Below are positions 49,901-62,500 of a stretch of 64,000 nt of DNA, one piece after another (position 1 is the stretch's first letter; each line of letters starts with the position of its first letter). The stretch spans positions 66,566,808 through 66,630,807 of the forward strand of contig OX381719.1 in NCBI GenBank assembly GCA_947462335.1. The letters are read 5' to 3'. This stretch comes from Harmothoe impar. Lineage: Eukaryota; Annelida; Polychaeta; Phyllodocida; Polynoidae. Both the position numbers and the translations under genes were made by a program. The notes beneath the pieces are model-generated. The model was not told the origin of the DNA. It did no database searches and saw only the letters and a program-made list of their open reading frames with translations.

Positions 49901-49929
49901 TCAATTGTTCAATTAGTCCCTGGTGTATA

Positions 49930-50085
49930 CTGTGACTATCCAATCTGGCCGTATCTTGTATCCTATAGGTACCCGTTGCCTGCTGTGTCTATCCAATCTG
50001 CCAGTATCTTGTCTCTTGTACGTATCCAATCTGGCCGTAACTTGTCTCTTGTAGTTACCCAATCTGTCCGTATCTCCTCCACAAG
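49930..50085. repeat. About 36-bp tandem repeat derived from the 3' coding end of the Rolling stone-like gene
   Basis: TATCCAATCTGSCNGTATCTTGT recurs four times at about 49935, 49989, 50025 and 50060. On the minus strand each unit repeats the terminal coding sequence (R-Y-G-Q-I-G then stop). Confidence 0.8.
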
Positions 50086-50611
50086 TACAACCTGAGCTGA
50101 TACAGCAGGTACCAGCCAAACTGCATCATGGGTACCACCACCACTAGTACCACACACACACCTGCAGAGGGCAGCATGGGCTTACTCCTCCAGTCCAGCA
50201 CTGAATAAATGGGGCCTTCTGATTGGTCCCTTCCATAGAGACAGTACAAACTATTAAAGATGACATAAACAAAACAGAAAGTAGCTGCATACACAGCATG
50301 TAGTACCCTCACAGGTGTCCGAGACATCATGATGTCCAGTATTAGTATCAGTGTATTCAGGCCGTTATTGCAGAGTTTAGTATCGGTGATATTGCCGTCA
50401 TACACCAGAGGCCAGTAGAGTAGTGTAAGAAGTGCACTCCCTGTGAGTGCTATGTTGTACAGCAACCATGTGACCCTGATGTACCAAGGGCTAATGATGG
50501 TCACACCAGTGATAACATTGACTTGAGTAACTTCTCCATTTGCATCTGTATTCAAAGTTATTGGCTCAGTTGAAACACTCATGGGAAAGTCCACATCACG
50601 ACTGATACCAC
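50055..50611 (-). CDS. rost-like: Exon 3 of the Rolling stone-like gene
   Basis: Acceptor TTTTTGTATTACAG, phase 1. Encodes the remaining helices and the conserved VLDWRSKP. Ends RYGQIG, TAA at 50055-50057. Confidence 0.85.
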
Positions 50612-52292
50612 CTGTAATACAAAAATAGCCAATATTAAATAACTCATGTAGATGTAACTGAGGAGTATTTTCATTATAGTTTATCATTAATCTTTAAATT
50701 CTCAACTTGCAAAACAGTTTAATTGGGGATTCAAGGAACTTTAAGGAAAATAAATAACAGTACCTTACTACTTCTCTGCTCCTAAAACTTTCTATCCATG
50801 AAAGCCACAATCAGTTCGTATATATATAGTGTATACAACAATTTATCTTGCTAGAAGATGGCATTTTTCAACTGACTCATTACGAGTGCTTAGTGTGTCA
50901 TGAAATACTAGACTGGAGAGGGACAAAGGAAGCACTTACTGCCTCTTCGGCCCGGTCGTGTCCTTATGACATGGTGATAAAATGTAGACAAAGCAGCAGC
51001 CGTGCCATGCAGGGCAGTAACCATGGCAACCCATGTGGTAAAGTAGAGGAAGATGTGCTGGTGATAGATAACGGCCTCTTTCACACACGTCCACACCAGC
51101 CACAGGACAAAGTACCCGGCCAGCAGCAAGCGGTACAGGACGAAGCAGTAGGACCCACAGCGAGACCACTGAAACATAGTTAAACCTCAAAGTACAGTTT
51201 TATACACAAAGTACCCCACCAGCTTCAAGCAGTATAGGATGAAGCAGTAAGACCCACAGTGAGACCACTGAAACATGATTAAACCTCAAAGTACAGTTTT
51301 ATACACAAAGTACCCGGCCAGAGAGACCACTGAAACATGATTAAACCTCAAAGTACAGTTTTATACACAAAGTACCCGGCCAGCAGCAAGCAGTATAGGA
51401 TGAAGCAGTAGGACCCACTGCGAGACCACTGAAACATGATTAAACCTCAGAGTACAGTTTTATACACAAAGTACCCCGCCAGCAGCAAGCAGTATAGGAC
51501 AAAGCAGTAGGACCCACAGTGAGACCACTGAAACATGGTTAAACCTCAAAGTACAGTTTTATACACAAAGTACCCCACCAGCTTCAATCAGTAAGTAAAT
51601 CCAGATGTAGGTTGTAATAAGAAACATGAAAGTAGTCATATAATCTAAAGAAGTATGATTTTGACCAAGAGTCAGACCACTGATATAAAGATGAGCCTAG
51701 CTATTCAAGACTGCATTCCATTGCATTCTGCAGACCACATTGTTAGTGCACTATCTATGCCAGATATAAAAGATTTGTCCAGGAAAGTAACATTTTTAGT
51801 TTTGAAGGCATGTAGCAAGATAGCAATTGTATAAAAGGTTATAAACCAACATTGTTATTTATGTAGGGGTCAATAAGCAGCAATAATCAGTAATACAGAT
51901 ATTGTTACATTCACCACCACATTACTGACTACTCAGCCTCTGTGACATGCACAACTACATGGAATACAAGAGTTATTGACCAGGTTATAAAAGGTACAAC
52001 AAAATGTCACTTTTTATTTCATTGCGTATTGAATTCAAATGGAGAACTATTACAATGTGTAAAAGCACTATGCTGACTTATATCTTGTTTTAATAACTCT
52101 CATTATATGAAGAACTCCCTTTTTGTATTACAGATTTTTTTTGTGTGCAATTAAAATGTGCAATTAAGATGTGCAATTACAATAATTGAAGGACATAATT
52201 ACCTGTGAGCGTACAAAGTAGCTCGGCTCCTCAAAATTAAAGCCCAGATTGTCAAGCTGCAGTTCTTGTCTGAAAGTCTTGGACACAATCAT
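50055..52292 (-). CDS. rost-like: Rolling stone-family multipass membrane protein (three exons)
   Basis: Exons 52292-52203 (30 codons, ATG), 51168-50940 and 50611-50055 join in phases 0 and 1 with canonical splice sites and give about 292 aa, the usual size of the family. Family features: FVRSQW at the first junction, a first membrane helix, LYFTTW-like WVAM, LLYWPLVYDG, LNTLILILDIMMSRTPVRVLHAVY, FCFVYVIFNSLYCLYG and IYSVLDWRSKP. Rolling stone is a fly muscle-fusion protein; animals have several paralogues of unclear function, so only the family is assigned. At least six hydrophobic helices suggest plasma-membrane location. Tandem repeats derived from the gene itself lie at the exon-2 acceptor and at the stop codon. 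Confidence 0.85.
50940..51168 (-). CDS. rost-like: Exon 2 of the Rolling stone-like gene
   Basis: Acceptor ATGTTTCAG, donor GGCA|GTAAGT. Encodes two membrane helices (YRLLLAGYFVLWLVW; FLYFTTWVAMVTALHG). Its first 55 bases and acceptor are copied four times upstream. Confidence 0.85.
51169..51590. repeat. Tandem copies of the exon-2 splice acceptor and exon start
   Basis: Units of about 98 bp (one shortened to 63) repeat GAGACCACTGAAACAT, the inverse of TTTCAG|TGGTCTC, at about 51260, 51323, 51421 and 51520. Each carries intron sequence, an intact CAG acceptor and up to about 55 bases of exon 2. Confidence 0.9.
51591..52202. other. Remainder of intron 1
   Basis: AT-rich; nothing recognised. 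Confidence 0.5.
52203..52292 (-). CDS. rost-like: Exon 1 of the Rolling stone-like gene
   Basis: ATG at 52292, 30 codons (MIVSKTFRQELQLDN ... YFVRSQ), donor CACAG|GTAATT, phase 0. Confidence 0.8.
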
Positions 52293-53472
52293 CTTGGCAG
52301 CTTTTTAGAGGCCGGGATGACTTCCAATCATGGTCCCCAGAGCATGCTGAAAAAAATAAATGATTTAATTATAGAAAAGTGGTCAGTTCTCATAATTATA
52401 CATCACTTAATTATGTGACATAAATTTGTTTCTGTAATAAATAGAGGAAACGTATGTGTATCTTACTGATTTGATGTATGGGAGTGTCATGACAGCAACT
52501 TAAATAAGGCAGTGCTGAGTGAGGAATCACATGTCGCTTTGGGCCATATGTTGCATGATAGTTAATATTCTGTCTCAAGCAAAAAGGGAAGTACATATAC
52601 ATGAAATAGGTGACTCAGGGGCTATCATGAAACTTATTCCGCGCAAGAGTTGAAATTGAAATTCCCAGTGGGCGGAACTGCAATAACCTGTTAGGCAGTA
52701 TAGATATTAACATGAGGGCTTACAATTCATATTTGCATTCAAAAAGTACATATGTTTATATAAATATGAAGCCTTCAATCTTCTTTGTATATGTGTTCTG
52801 ATGCACTGTCTCTTTTTATCATCAGGATACATAAATGTAGCTGCCATGTTTCGGAAATGCAGTATCTGTTGGAATTTGAAACATTGGTTTTCTATGTAAA
52901 ACCTGTGGAAGGGAATTATTACTGGTATCAAGTCCTTTTTCCTACAAGTAGCCTAGGTCACTGGGAATGAGAACATGCAATCTGTTGAGTTAGATTTCCT
53001 GTGTTTATGTACATTAGTGTTTGACCTGGATGTGGTGTGACATACTGTGAGAGATAAATGGCAGTAAATGAGTTGTAATCATGGTTTACCAGCCTCTTTA
53101 CACACCACCTGTCAGTGAAGATAGTGATAACAACATGATTACTTCTTGAGTCATGTGTTTTCACAGAGCAGTGGTCGTAGTTCAACTGGAAAACCCCACA
53201 GAGAGGTAGGACCCATGTAAGACAGACAAAGGTCCTCTAGATATGCCCTAATTTACACAATATAGGACGTTAGGACCAGCGGCCCTCCCCTCTCCTGATT
53301 CCGTCACTGCCCCTCCAAGGTTTGGAAACGGTTCCCCACTAAAGTATACGTAACCATTACCATTAGAAACCTGGTATTGTTCAAAGCTCTGGTAAGAACT
53401 TGTCACTATTTTCATCTAGAATTATAAAAACAGTTTATTGTAGAGAAATGATATGTTCATTTTTCTTTAATG
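52293..53472. other. Upstream region of the Rolling stone-like gene
   Basis: Presumably promoter and 5' UTR sequence. No clear TATA box or further exon was recognised. Confidence 0.4.
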
Positions 53473-53909
53473 TGTAATAAACGATACTTTGTCTCTTTAT
53501 GATATTGGTAGAGTATCAATTAAAGAACAAAGTCGACACAGTTCGGATCAAGTGTTACAGGTTGCAAATCGGGTTTATTCAGAAAACCTAGACAAGCAGT
53601 ATCTATGTGTGCGAACTCCCTATAGAGTTCGGAACGGGTCAGTAGGCTAATCAGCCGTATTGATCACAGGGTCTCCTTGCCAGCGTGGCTCAGAGTAACC
53701 GACGAGTACCGTCAGATGCTGGGTATATATAGGCAGCCAGCCTGCGCGCGCACACGCAGACCGGAAGCCTATAGCGACCTCTGTCCATACCCCAAGCCCG
53801 GGGTAGGTGCTGCCACCTACCGTCGGACTGAAGGGTTCGGACTGAGCTCGCAACACAACATCCAACAGCACTCGTCATATAACATACCCGTATAACCCTA
53901 GCCCCTACA
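53473..53909. mobile_element. Solo LTR, Gypsy-like
   Basis: 437 bp from TGTAATAAAC to AGCCCCTACA, flanked by AATG on both sides (53469-53472 and 53910-53913). The right terminus matches that of the complete Gypsy element (CCCCTACA), and a block near 53560-53580 (TGCAAATCGGGTTTATTC) resembles its polyadenylation region; it has TATATATAGG near 53725. It is a different family or a diverged relative. The left boundary rests on the 4-bp duplication only. Confidence 0.55.
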
Positions 53910-53913
53910 AATG

Positions 53914-54640
53914 TTTAACAAATTAACTTGTTATTATTCAACCAGTGCCCTTTATAACGTGGATTCCATGAATCAGGCACAGCTATACCAGAGGTGCCTT
54001 CTCCCATTACCCGACTACTCTACATGAGGTAACTACCTCTGACACAGCCTCCATTCTGCCATCTTAAAACACTTAAACACTTAACATGTTACAGCTAATG
54101 GCCTCCTCACTACAATCCAGAGTGACATCTCCTGCCACAAAGTGTCAACCACCAGCTGTTATAACAGATGCCTTGAATATTGATCCTGTATGCATATCAG
54201 AAACAACATGCACATTCTTGAGGGTCCATACTACCAATGTCCTACCACTGTTCATCTTTACAACCAGAATAGTTGACAGTAGGAGGAAGCCTTAACACTA
54301 TGTATCCTATATGTTTTGAAGGAACTTTACTGCCATATTGGGGGGTTCAAAGAGAAGCTCAACACACCATACTTTAAGTATCAAACTAAACAAAAGGAAG
54401 ACCAAAATGTGTGGGAGTTTCAGAATTTGACACTCCGCTTTCTGCATCCTTTTTCTACCTTTGTTGAACATTTTGATTACTTTGCTATTGGCAGCTTCTA
54501 GTTTCTATGATTCTGCAGTAGTTGCTTTAAGGGTGGAATACCATACATCTGATAGAGCCTCCCCTCATAGTATTATGACTATTATATCCTGCCTGCTGCA
54601 AAATAAAGTGATTCTACGGCAATGTCATCTGTTGAAACTG
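53914..54640. other. No gene recognised
   Basis: AT-rich, unremarkable. Confidence 0.4.
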
Positions 54641-57480
54641 CACCCATCCATATTCGACTCAAGTATCAGCCCCGCCCCAGTATAGGTTGCAAACTAGATT
54701 GCAAATGCATTATTCATATCTCCCATTCTGTGACAGTCTCTATAGTGATTGGATTCTATTCTTGGTTTCTGAAGCATGTTATCAGGAGTAGAAAGTTGCG
54801 TGGTAGATATCTAAAGGTGTCCTGGTCCTTAATCAAGGATGCATTAACCTTCAGGAGAGCTTTTACATTTAGATATTGCTGGGAAAATGGTTCAAAATGT
54901 CACAGCTAAAGTGAATCCTCCTTTTATTTCTTTAGTTTTTAATTTTGATAAAACAGTATGCCTTCACCTAAAATACAATCCCTATGATGAAGCTGGCTTC
55001 AATAAATTTTCCATAAATACACACCCTAGCTACCAGGACTTTATTCATGGATGTATTATATGGTTACCCACGGTCATCATATGCCATCCTAGGTATTCAA
55101 TGCAGTTATTTCTAATAGCACAGGAAATTGAAAGTCTCAGCAGGGTGACGGCCTGATCTATAGACCATTCACAGAATGACATGATGCCTACATTGGAGTA
55201 CATACTTGGCTTTAACTCTTTATGGATGGCTGATGACTGGTCTTTCAATATGTAACATATGTTACACAAATTGTGTTAAGCGATGCTCACATCGTATATT
55301 CATTAAAAAACGATGATAAATCAGGGGCCTCAGCAGAGAAAATGCTTCGTTTTGTATTTGCTACATTTTACACATCTGATTTTGTAATTGTAATCTTTCA
55401 CCCAGATGAAACATAATGCATTATCCCCATTTTTAGGATGAGGTATGGATGCTGACAATACCTGCCATATCCCATGCTGATATATGCATACAGGGCTCAA
55501 CCTTTAATTAAGTCCATGCCCACACAGAGGAATCCTGGAGATTATAGGCATTATGGATCAGGCTTATAGTGCTAGGTGATGATCATGTTGGAGCTCATTA
55601 CATGGCTTTGAGGCTGGGTCTACAGGCTGATCCCCATTACAAGACCTTACAGCATTAGTATACAGCACCGTATTAACCCTTTAAGGATGGCATAATGCAT
55701 TAATGCATCATGCTCTTGGTCCTCATGATGCATGAATGCAGCCGTTGTGAGTAGCTTACCAGTGCTGCATTCAAACATTGAGTTACTTGCTGGGGCTGCA
55801 TCGGTGCATCATGATGACAAACGTCATCTTCTAGTGACAACCGTCCTTAAAGGGTTTATGAGGCTTATCCCTCAGGATGAATGTTCTTATCTCCATGAGG
55901 TGACCTGCTCCTACAATGTATCTAACCGGAGAATCTTTGGGTGAAGACATGATATGAAGGTTATTCATGAAACAAACCTTGAAGTGTTATAGCTTGTAAA
56001 ACATTGGGAATTAAACTGATATAAACTGGTAGCATTACATATTACTTTGAAGATGGACATAATGTCATAGTAAGAAAATACATACCTCCTTACACATAAA
56101 GCTCATGGTCACACTTGGAAAGAGACCACAAGTCAGTTAATGGATTTCTACAATAATGCAATAACCAGGACAATTTGTGAATTGAATATCAAATTTTGAG
56201 ACTGCCAGTGATGTATGTTCAGTAACCACGTAAATACATCATCTTGATCATTCATTCTGTGACACAAACCTTAAAAGGTGAATGTCATTCTCATGATGCA
56301 CCATCGTGGTTTGGGTGAGTAGCATGTGGGTTTTATCATTTGGTGCATCATGCCACCCTTTTGGAGTGTCTCTAATCCTTATGATGGCATGATGCTTCCA
56401 TGCAGCACTAGTGAGCTACTTGCTTTGGCTGTGTCCATGCATCATGACAACTATACATTAAGGATTTATATTCAGGCAATTGTATCTAGTTCTTGTTGAA
56501 TAAAAGTGAGATACATGATAGCTAATAGATACTCCCTCTATCATAGAAAGTTGTTGATAATATCAAATTTGCCTGCAGACAGACTTTTCCAAGTATATAT
56601 TGGAAACTAGATTGCCCTTTCATTATTCATACCTCCTCCCTTCTATAGCAGCCCCCTTGGATAGCATTTTGTTCATGGTATAGGAAGCATGTAATTAGGT
56701 GGAGGACAGTCCTGGTTTGCCATGATAGCTGTTTAACGCTATAATACGCTCAAAGTGCCTCTACTGCATTACGCCCTTTGTCATTGTGAGGCTTGAATGC
56801 CGCCCTTCGGTATAAATCACAAAGGCTGCAGTCAATCATCATGCTGACAAAGGGCATAGCAAATTTAATTTGGTTTCAATCTGCAACTCAAACTTTAGAG
56901 TTCCGAGTGTTGAAAGTTAACTTTAAAAACATTCAACATGATTGTAGCTATTCATTATTCATGGTAGGATATAGTTGCCTTGCTCAGCTAGGAAAGACCT
57001 GCCCAGGGTCGGCTTATGATATGCCATGCTTGGTGTTCCATGCAATTATTTCTGACTGTACAGGAAATTGAAAATCTCAGCGGGTGGCAGGCTGATCTAT
57101 AGGCTATTCATATCATGAGATGAGGTTTATATTTGATTACATAAATTGCCTCTAAATGGAAGCTCACAGCTTTAATGCTTCACCCCCCAAACCATGATTA
57201 TGCATGGATGAAGACCATCTGGGATAAAACAACTGACTTCCTGACTAACTTATAATATATTCAATTTGTTTTTAATATGGATCATTATCCACTCGAAAAT
57301 CCTGACTCCACTGTATATATGGGATGTGAGCCGGAGTGTACTGCTCACAGTGTTCCAGCTGATTCATTGCCTTTAGGCTGGTCTCAGGGGCTGCTCTATA
57401 TCATAGTACCCTATCTCATTGCTATACAGAAGTGATTGAAGGTTATTCATGAAAACTGGCCTCAATATGAAAGTGGTGAA
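54640..57480. repeat. Two diverged copies of a 0.9-1.3 kb repeat
   Basis: The same markers occur in the same order in copies at about 54680-55980 and 56600-57470: AACTAGATTGC ... ATTATTCAT, then CAGGAAATTGAAARTCTCAGC ... CTGATCTATAG, then GAAGGTTATTCATGAAA. A third partial copy is at about 63140-63380. No coding capacity; unclassified. Confidence 0.65.
55676..55855. mobile_element. 180-bp MITE with TTA target duplication
   Basis: Termini ACCCTTTAAGGATGG and CCGTCCTTAAAGGGT are inverted with one mismatch; TTA flanks both ends (55673-55675 and 55856-55858). A 3-bp TTA duplication fits PIF/Harbinger-derived MITEs. The interior is rich in TGCATCATG palindromic words. Confidence 0.6.
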
Positions 57481-58370
57481 AGCTTGCTGGTGCAGAAAAG
57501 ACACTCTGGATGGAGTGAGGAATAGATAGCGGGGATTATTTAGGGGTTCTTTACACCGCTGCTGAATGGTATTGTGTATATATAAAGTGTACACAGACAT
57601 AGGAACCATGCCCCCAGTGGGCACAGTCCTTGCTGGACCAGTTAAGTACTGCTAGTGCATTGATGCACTTCCAACATAGCACATACAGCATGGTTGTCAC
57701 TTAAGAAGTGGTCTGTCCCCACTGGTCTATTTAAAGGAATTAAAAGGAATTGATAGCGCAACTGTGACACTTGTGTGATGCAGTTTTTTCTAAAAATGCT
57801 CAGAATGGAAGTTTCTAATGATGCACTTCTGACGAATTTTGAAAGTGTCTAATTTTGTAACTGCACACTATATGATTCTTACCTCCTTCTACACTCTTTA
57901 TAACCTTGTTTATGACCATCAGTTAGTGACTGAGCCATAAAAATAACCTAGGCTGGCCACTCATCTGCTATTTTGACCCTACATTGATCACAATACCTCC
58001 TCTGGTGTCTGGTTCTCCTCTCTCCTCGTCCCTCCAGCTGCAGCAGGCTAATCTTATCCTTCTGTTCTGTCAGACCCTAATGTAACCTACATGCCAGGTG
58101 TGCTGCTAACACTGCCTTGTTTATAGTCAAGGTCAGATTGTTTGATGGCTACATTATATGGTAAGTAAGAGCTGAAAACAAGATGCATCTTTGAAAACCC
58201 TTTGCTTAGTTTGCATCACTTGAAATCACTATGATACCATCATTCATGGTCTCCTTACATGTACAAGGGAAATCCATTAATAGTATATTCAAGTCTGAGA
58301 ATTCTCATGCACCTTCTCAAAATACTGATAAGTCATGTTTAAGCTATACAGAGAGAAGAATACATCAACT

Positions 58371-58613
58371 AGGGAGGTGTGAGGACAGGGAGGTGTGAGG
58401 ACAGGGAGGTGTGAGGACAGGGAGGTGTGAGGACAGGGAGGTGTGAGGACAGGGAGGTGTGAGGACAGGGAGGTGTGAGGACAGGGAGGTGTGAGGACAG
58501 GGAGGTGTGAGGACAGGGAGGTGTGAGGACAGGGAGGTGTGAGGACAGGGAGGTGTGAGGACAGGGAGGTGTGAGGACAGGGAGGTGTGAGGACAGGGAG
58601 GTGTGAGGACAGG
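58371..58613. repeat. 16-bp minisatellite, about 15 units
   Basis: AGGGAGGTGTGAGGAC repeated perfectly. The minus-strand ORF across it is a repeat by-product (SSHLPVLTPPCPHT). Confidence 0.97.
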
Positions 58614-58732
58614 TGTTTCTTCTTAATCCCTACAGCGTGCATTACGGATGCTGGCACCTGCTTTTTAGTCAATCCCCGATGTAATTAAAGTAAATGCTGC
58701 CTCAAACTCTCAGCAGCTGCTGCTGCAGTTCT

Positions 58733-59500
58733 GTGAGGCAGCTACAGAGTTACCCTGTGAGGCAGCTACAGAGTTACCCTGTGAGGCAGCTACAGAGGTA
58801 CCCTGTGAGGCAGCTACAGAGTTACCCTGTGAGGCAGCTACAGAGTTACCCTGTGAGGCAGCTACAGAGGTACCCTGTGAGGCAGCTACAGAGTTACCCT
58901 GTGAGGCATCTACAGAGTTACCCTGTGAGGCAGCTACAGAGTTACCCTGTGAGGCAGCTACAGAGTTACCCTGTGAGGCAGCTACAGAGGTACCCTGTGA
59001 GGCATCTACAGAGGTACCCTGTGAGGCATCTACAGAGTTACCCTGTGAGGCATCTACAGAGTTACCCTGTCAGGCATCTTCAGAGTTACCCTGTGAGGCA
59101 TCTACAGAGTTACCCTGTGAGGCATCTACAGAGGTACCCTGTGAGGCATCTACAGAGGTACCCTGTGAGGCAGCTACAGAGTTACCCTGTGAGGCAGCTA
59201 CAGAGGTACCCTGTGAGGCATCTACAGAGTTACCCTGTGAGGCATCTACAGAGTTACCCTGTGAGGCAGCTACAGAGTTACCCTGTGAGGCATCTACAGA
59301 GTTACCCTGTGAGGCATCTACAGAGGTACCCTGTGAGGCATCTACAGAGTTACCCTGTGAGGCAGCTACAGAGTTACCCTGTCAGGCATCTACAGAGGTA
59401 CCCTGTGAGGCATCTACAGAGGTACCCTGTGAGGCAGCTACAGAGGTACCCTGTGAGGCAGCTACAGAGGTACCCTGTGAGGCAGCTACAGAGTTACCCT
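58733..59500. repeat. 24-bp minisatellite, about 32 units, open in one frame
   Basis: The unit is TGAGGCAGCTACAGAGTTAC plus CCTG, with A/T and G/T variants (GCAGC/GCATC, AGTTA/GGTAC). Because 24 is a multiple of three, the plus strand reads through as an eight-residue repeat (QLQSYPVR) for 273 codons including flanks. No promoter, splice or flanking domain supports a real gene. Confidence 0.95.
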
Positions 59501-59515
59501 GGGGGCTATTTATGA

Positions 59516-62500
59516 TGACATTGAATTCCGTGCAGGTAATCTGTATCTATATCTATGTATGTGTGTGTGATTCATATACATGTATGTGAGACATGCTGTT
59601 TCTTGAATACCTCTGCAGCAGCTGTGTATGTGTGTTTTTTCTTCAATGGTGTAGTGCTAGATTAACACAACTCTAGCTTACTCCATATGAGGCTGTTATG
59701 TCAAAGAGTGGCTCCACTGCAGGACAGAGACAGTGTGCAACTATACAAGTTGTATCAGGAACAACTGCAGGCTACCCCTGTATGCCTAAAGACCTCATCC
59801 ACACCCTATGGGACACAGACAAGGACTTCTACTATGTGATTATTGGTGTCTGATGCCCCTGACCACCTCATCTCACCTCAACCCGAGCACTTGTCAACAT
59901 TGAGCTTTGATCCCCACTGATTGGGGAAGGCAGTGCTAGGAGTGGGTTTTACCGCTGAGTCTGGTAGCTTCTGAGGGAAGCCCTCAGGGTAAAGTTTGGC
60001 TATTTGGTTGCTTGGCAGTTTAGCGCTGTTTGACTCAATGAGGATGGCTCTTCCACGATGCCAATAACGTTTTGGATTCCCTGATCTCTTCTTATACCTC
60101 TTTGTGCTGCACCAACACCTGAAGCTGTAAATATGACAGAAGGTAGAAGAGGTAAACATGTGCCTGTGTTCTCTACAGACACAGGAACCACCTTAACCTT
60201 TACCCAGGAGGTAATTAGATTGTTATTCCTGTTTTACTGACAGCTAGAAGTCGGAAGTCTGGTGCAGGATACCATTACATTTTGTTAACTCCTAAACGGC
60301 CAACGCTAATGGAGATAAACGCAGGAAACCAAAGACTCTGAATTCCATGTTGTCACTCCTTTTGCCCTAAATTATACATTGTACAGGGTTTCTGGGCAAG
60401 ATAGGATAGGCCAGGACGAGGATATCTGTTCCTCCATTGATTCACTAACCTGTACTGCATTAATACATAATGGCAGAGAAGGGCATGGTGTTAAATGAAA
60501 GCATTGTCATAAAATTCATTTCATGATAAAAAAAGAAAAATTCTGCATTAAGTTAATTCTAATTTCACCACCTTCCTGTAATTTGAAGATAATGAATTCT
60601 CGGTTGTTCTAAATTAACTCCAGAACAGATTTACTTTTTAACGTCCAATTACCAGATGCAATAGCCTAGGCTTGTCATTAATCCTGTGGATTTTACTCCA
60701 ATTGCTTGTTAATACGGCCAGCCATGCTGTAAAGATGGAGAATTACTTTCAGAATTTGTCCAGGGTGGCTGTGACTGTACCAATAGAAATTCTACAGAAG
60801 TATTCAATAATCCTAAGTTTTAAGGGTAAGTAGAACAGAGCAGTTGGCACAATACAGCCTTACAGCCAACACACTTGCTGCACTTTGATATAATCATTCA
60901 GCCTTTATTCCAGATCACACTTATCGGGGGGGGGGGCAGAGAGGTGTAGTGGGAACTTATTGCCTCCTTCTTTTAATTTAGAATTATAGTGGTTGTTAAG
61001 AAGTGATGATCAACTAATGGTTTTTTACTTACGAATACGTTGCAAATTATTTGATTATTGGAAAATATGATGTAGGGTTGGTTCACCACTTTCAACCGGT
61101 CTGATCCATGTTTTTTCATGAACTACCTTTCAGGTCTAATTGCTCCTAGAGTTTTTTGTGCATATTCTTCAGAAATGAGCCAAACTTTAGTATTGCTCTG
61201 AATAATAACATTCATGATGCCATATATCAGTTTACAGTATTTAATTCCATGATATATCAGAGTTTTCAGAATTGCCTCTTTTCACCCTAAGTCAGCTTAA
61301 ATGCACCTTGAGTCAGCCATATTTCAGCCACCAGAAATATGTGGGATAACCCACTAATTTCCTGATTTTCATTAATGTATTGGCTGACATGAATGCATGC
61401 ATTATATATCAATATGTTACAACTAACAATAGAGAAGAAAACAATTTATTGAATATGGAATAATCAAGAAAAAGTCAGTACTGAACCTCAAGTGAGTACA
61501 ACTGCATAATGAGCTATCAATACAAGTAAATATTACTTGTATGAGCAATAAGGACTAAATATAACATTATAGACATGCATTATAGAGATTCTATTGGATA
61601 TATCTGGGGCTCTGCCCCCTCACCCCCTTTCTCCCCCTCCTTTGGCATTTCACCCGTGCCCTCTATACACTACACAAGTAGGCCTGCTATCCTTAACCCC
61701 CTATAGCTAGTAGAAGAGAGTATTCTGGGAGGAGGGGATATTCACAAGGGTAGGGGGAGAGTTCTTAGACAAGAATTCAGGGTAAGGGAATTCCAGGGGT
61801 GATTCCCGAGAAGAAATTCCCATGGTTGACTTAGGGTACGACGTGGCTGACTTAGGGTGAATTCATGGCTGACTTAAGGTGAAATGGGTATACCTTACGA
61901 AATCATATAATTTAGGAAATTAATTTTGCTCAATAAAGTCATGATTTGTGTAATTGAAATACATATCCATCTCACAAAACTGATCTACCCTGTGTATGAA
62001 AGGGACAAATACTTTAAACCAACTACCAAAGAGTATGAACAGTGGAGAGATTTTCATTCTCTATTTGTCAAAACAGGTCAAACAGGGGTACTTCTTACTG
62101 ATTTTACAGTATGAAAAAGAGTGATCGTGCGTATGAAATGTGTAGTATATATTTGGAAAACACTTCAATTCTTAAATCAGTGGGAGTTTATTGTCACCAG
62201 ATGCATACTGAACTTGTAATTTCATTTCAAAAGTGGTTGACACAGGGTATGAGTTTGACTTCCAGGATTTTAAGTTGATTAATTTCATAAAATGTAGAGG
62301 TTTCAGACATTACTTTATCAAGACAGAAATTGCTAGCTGCAGGACAAAGTCTCCATTATAGCAACCATAGATTAGCATGCAGCCTTTTACTATGGATCAA
62401 ATCTACAGCTGTAGGGCACAGACAGCGCCCTCCGCTATTCCATAACTGATGACTGATTCCCCTGACACACTTTGGCACTTCATTTCACTTCCCTTACAGC

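Noticed and set aside
58289..58672. 127-aa minus-strand ORF with a repeated SSHLPVLTPPCPHT
   Set aside because: Pure product of the 16-bp minisatellite.
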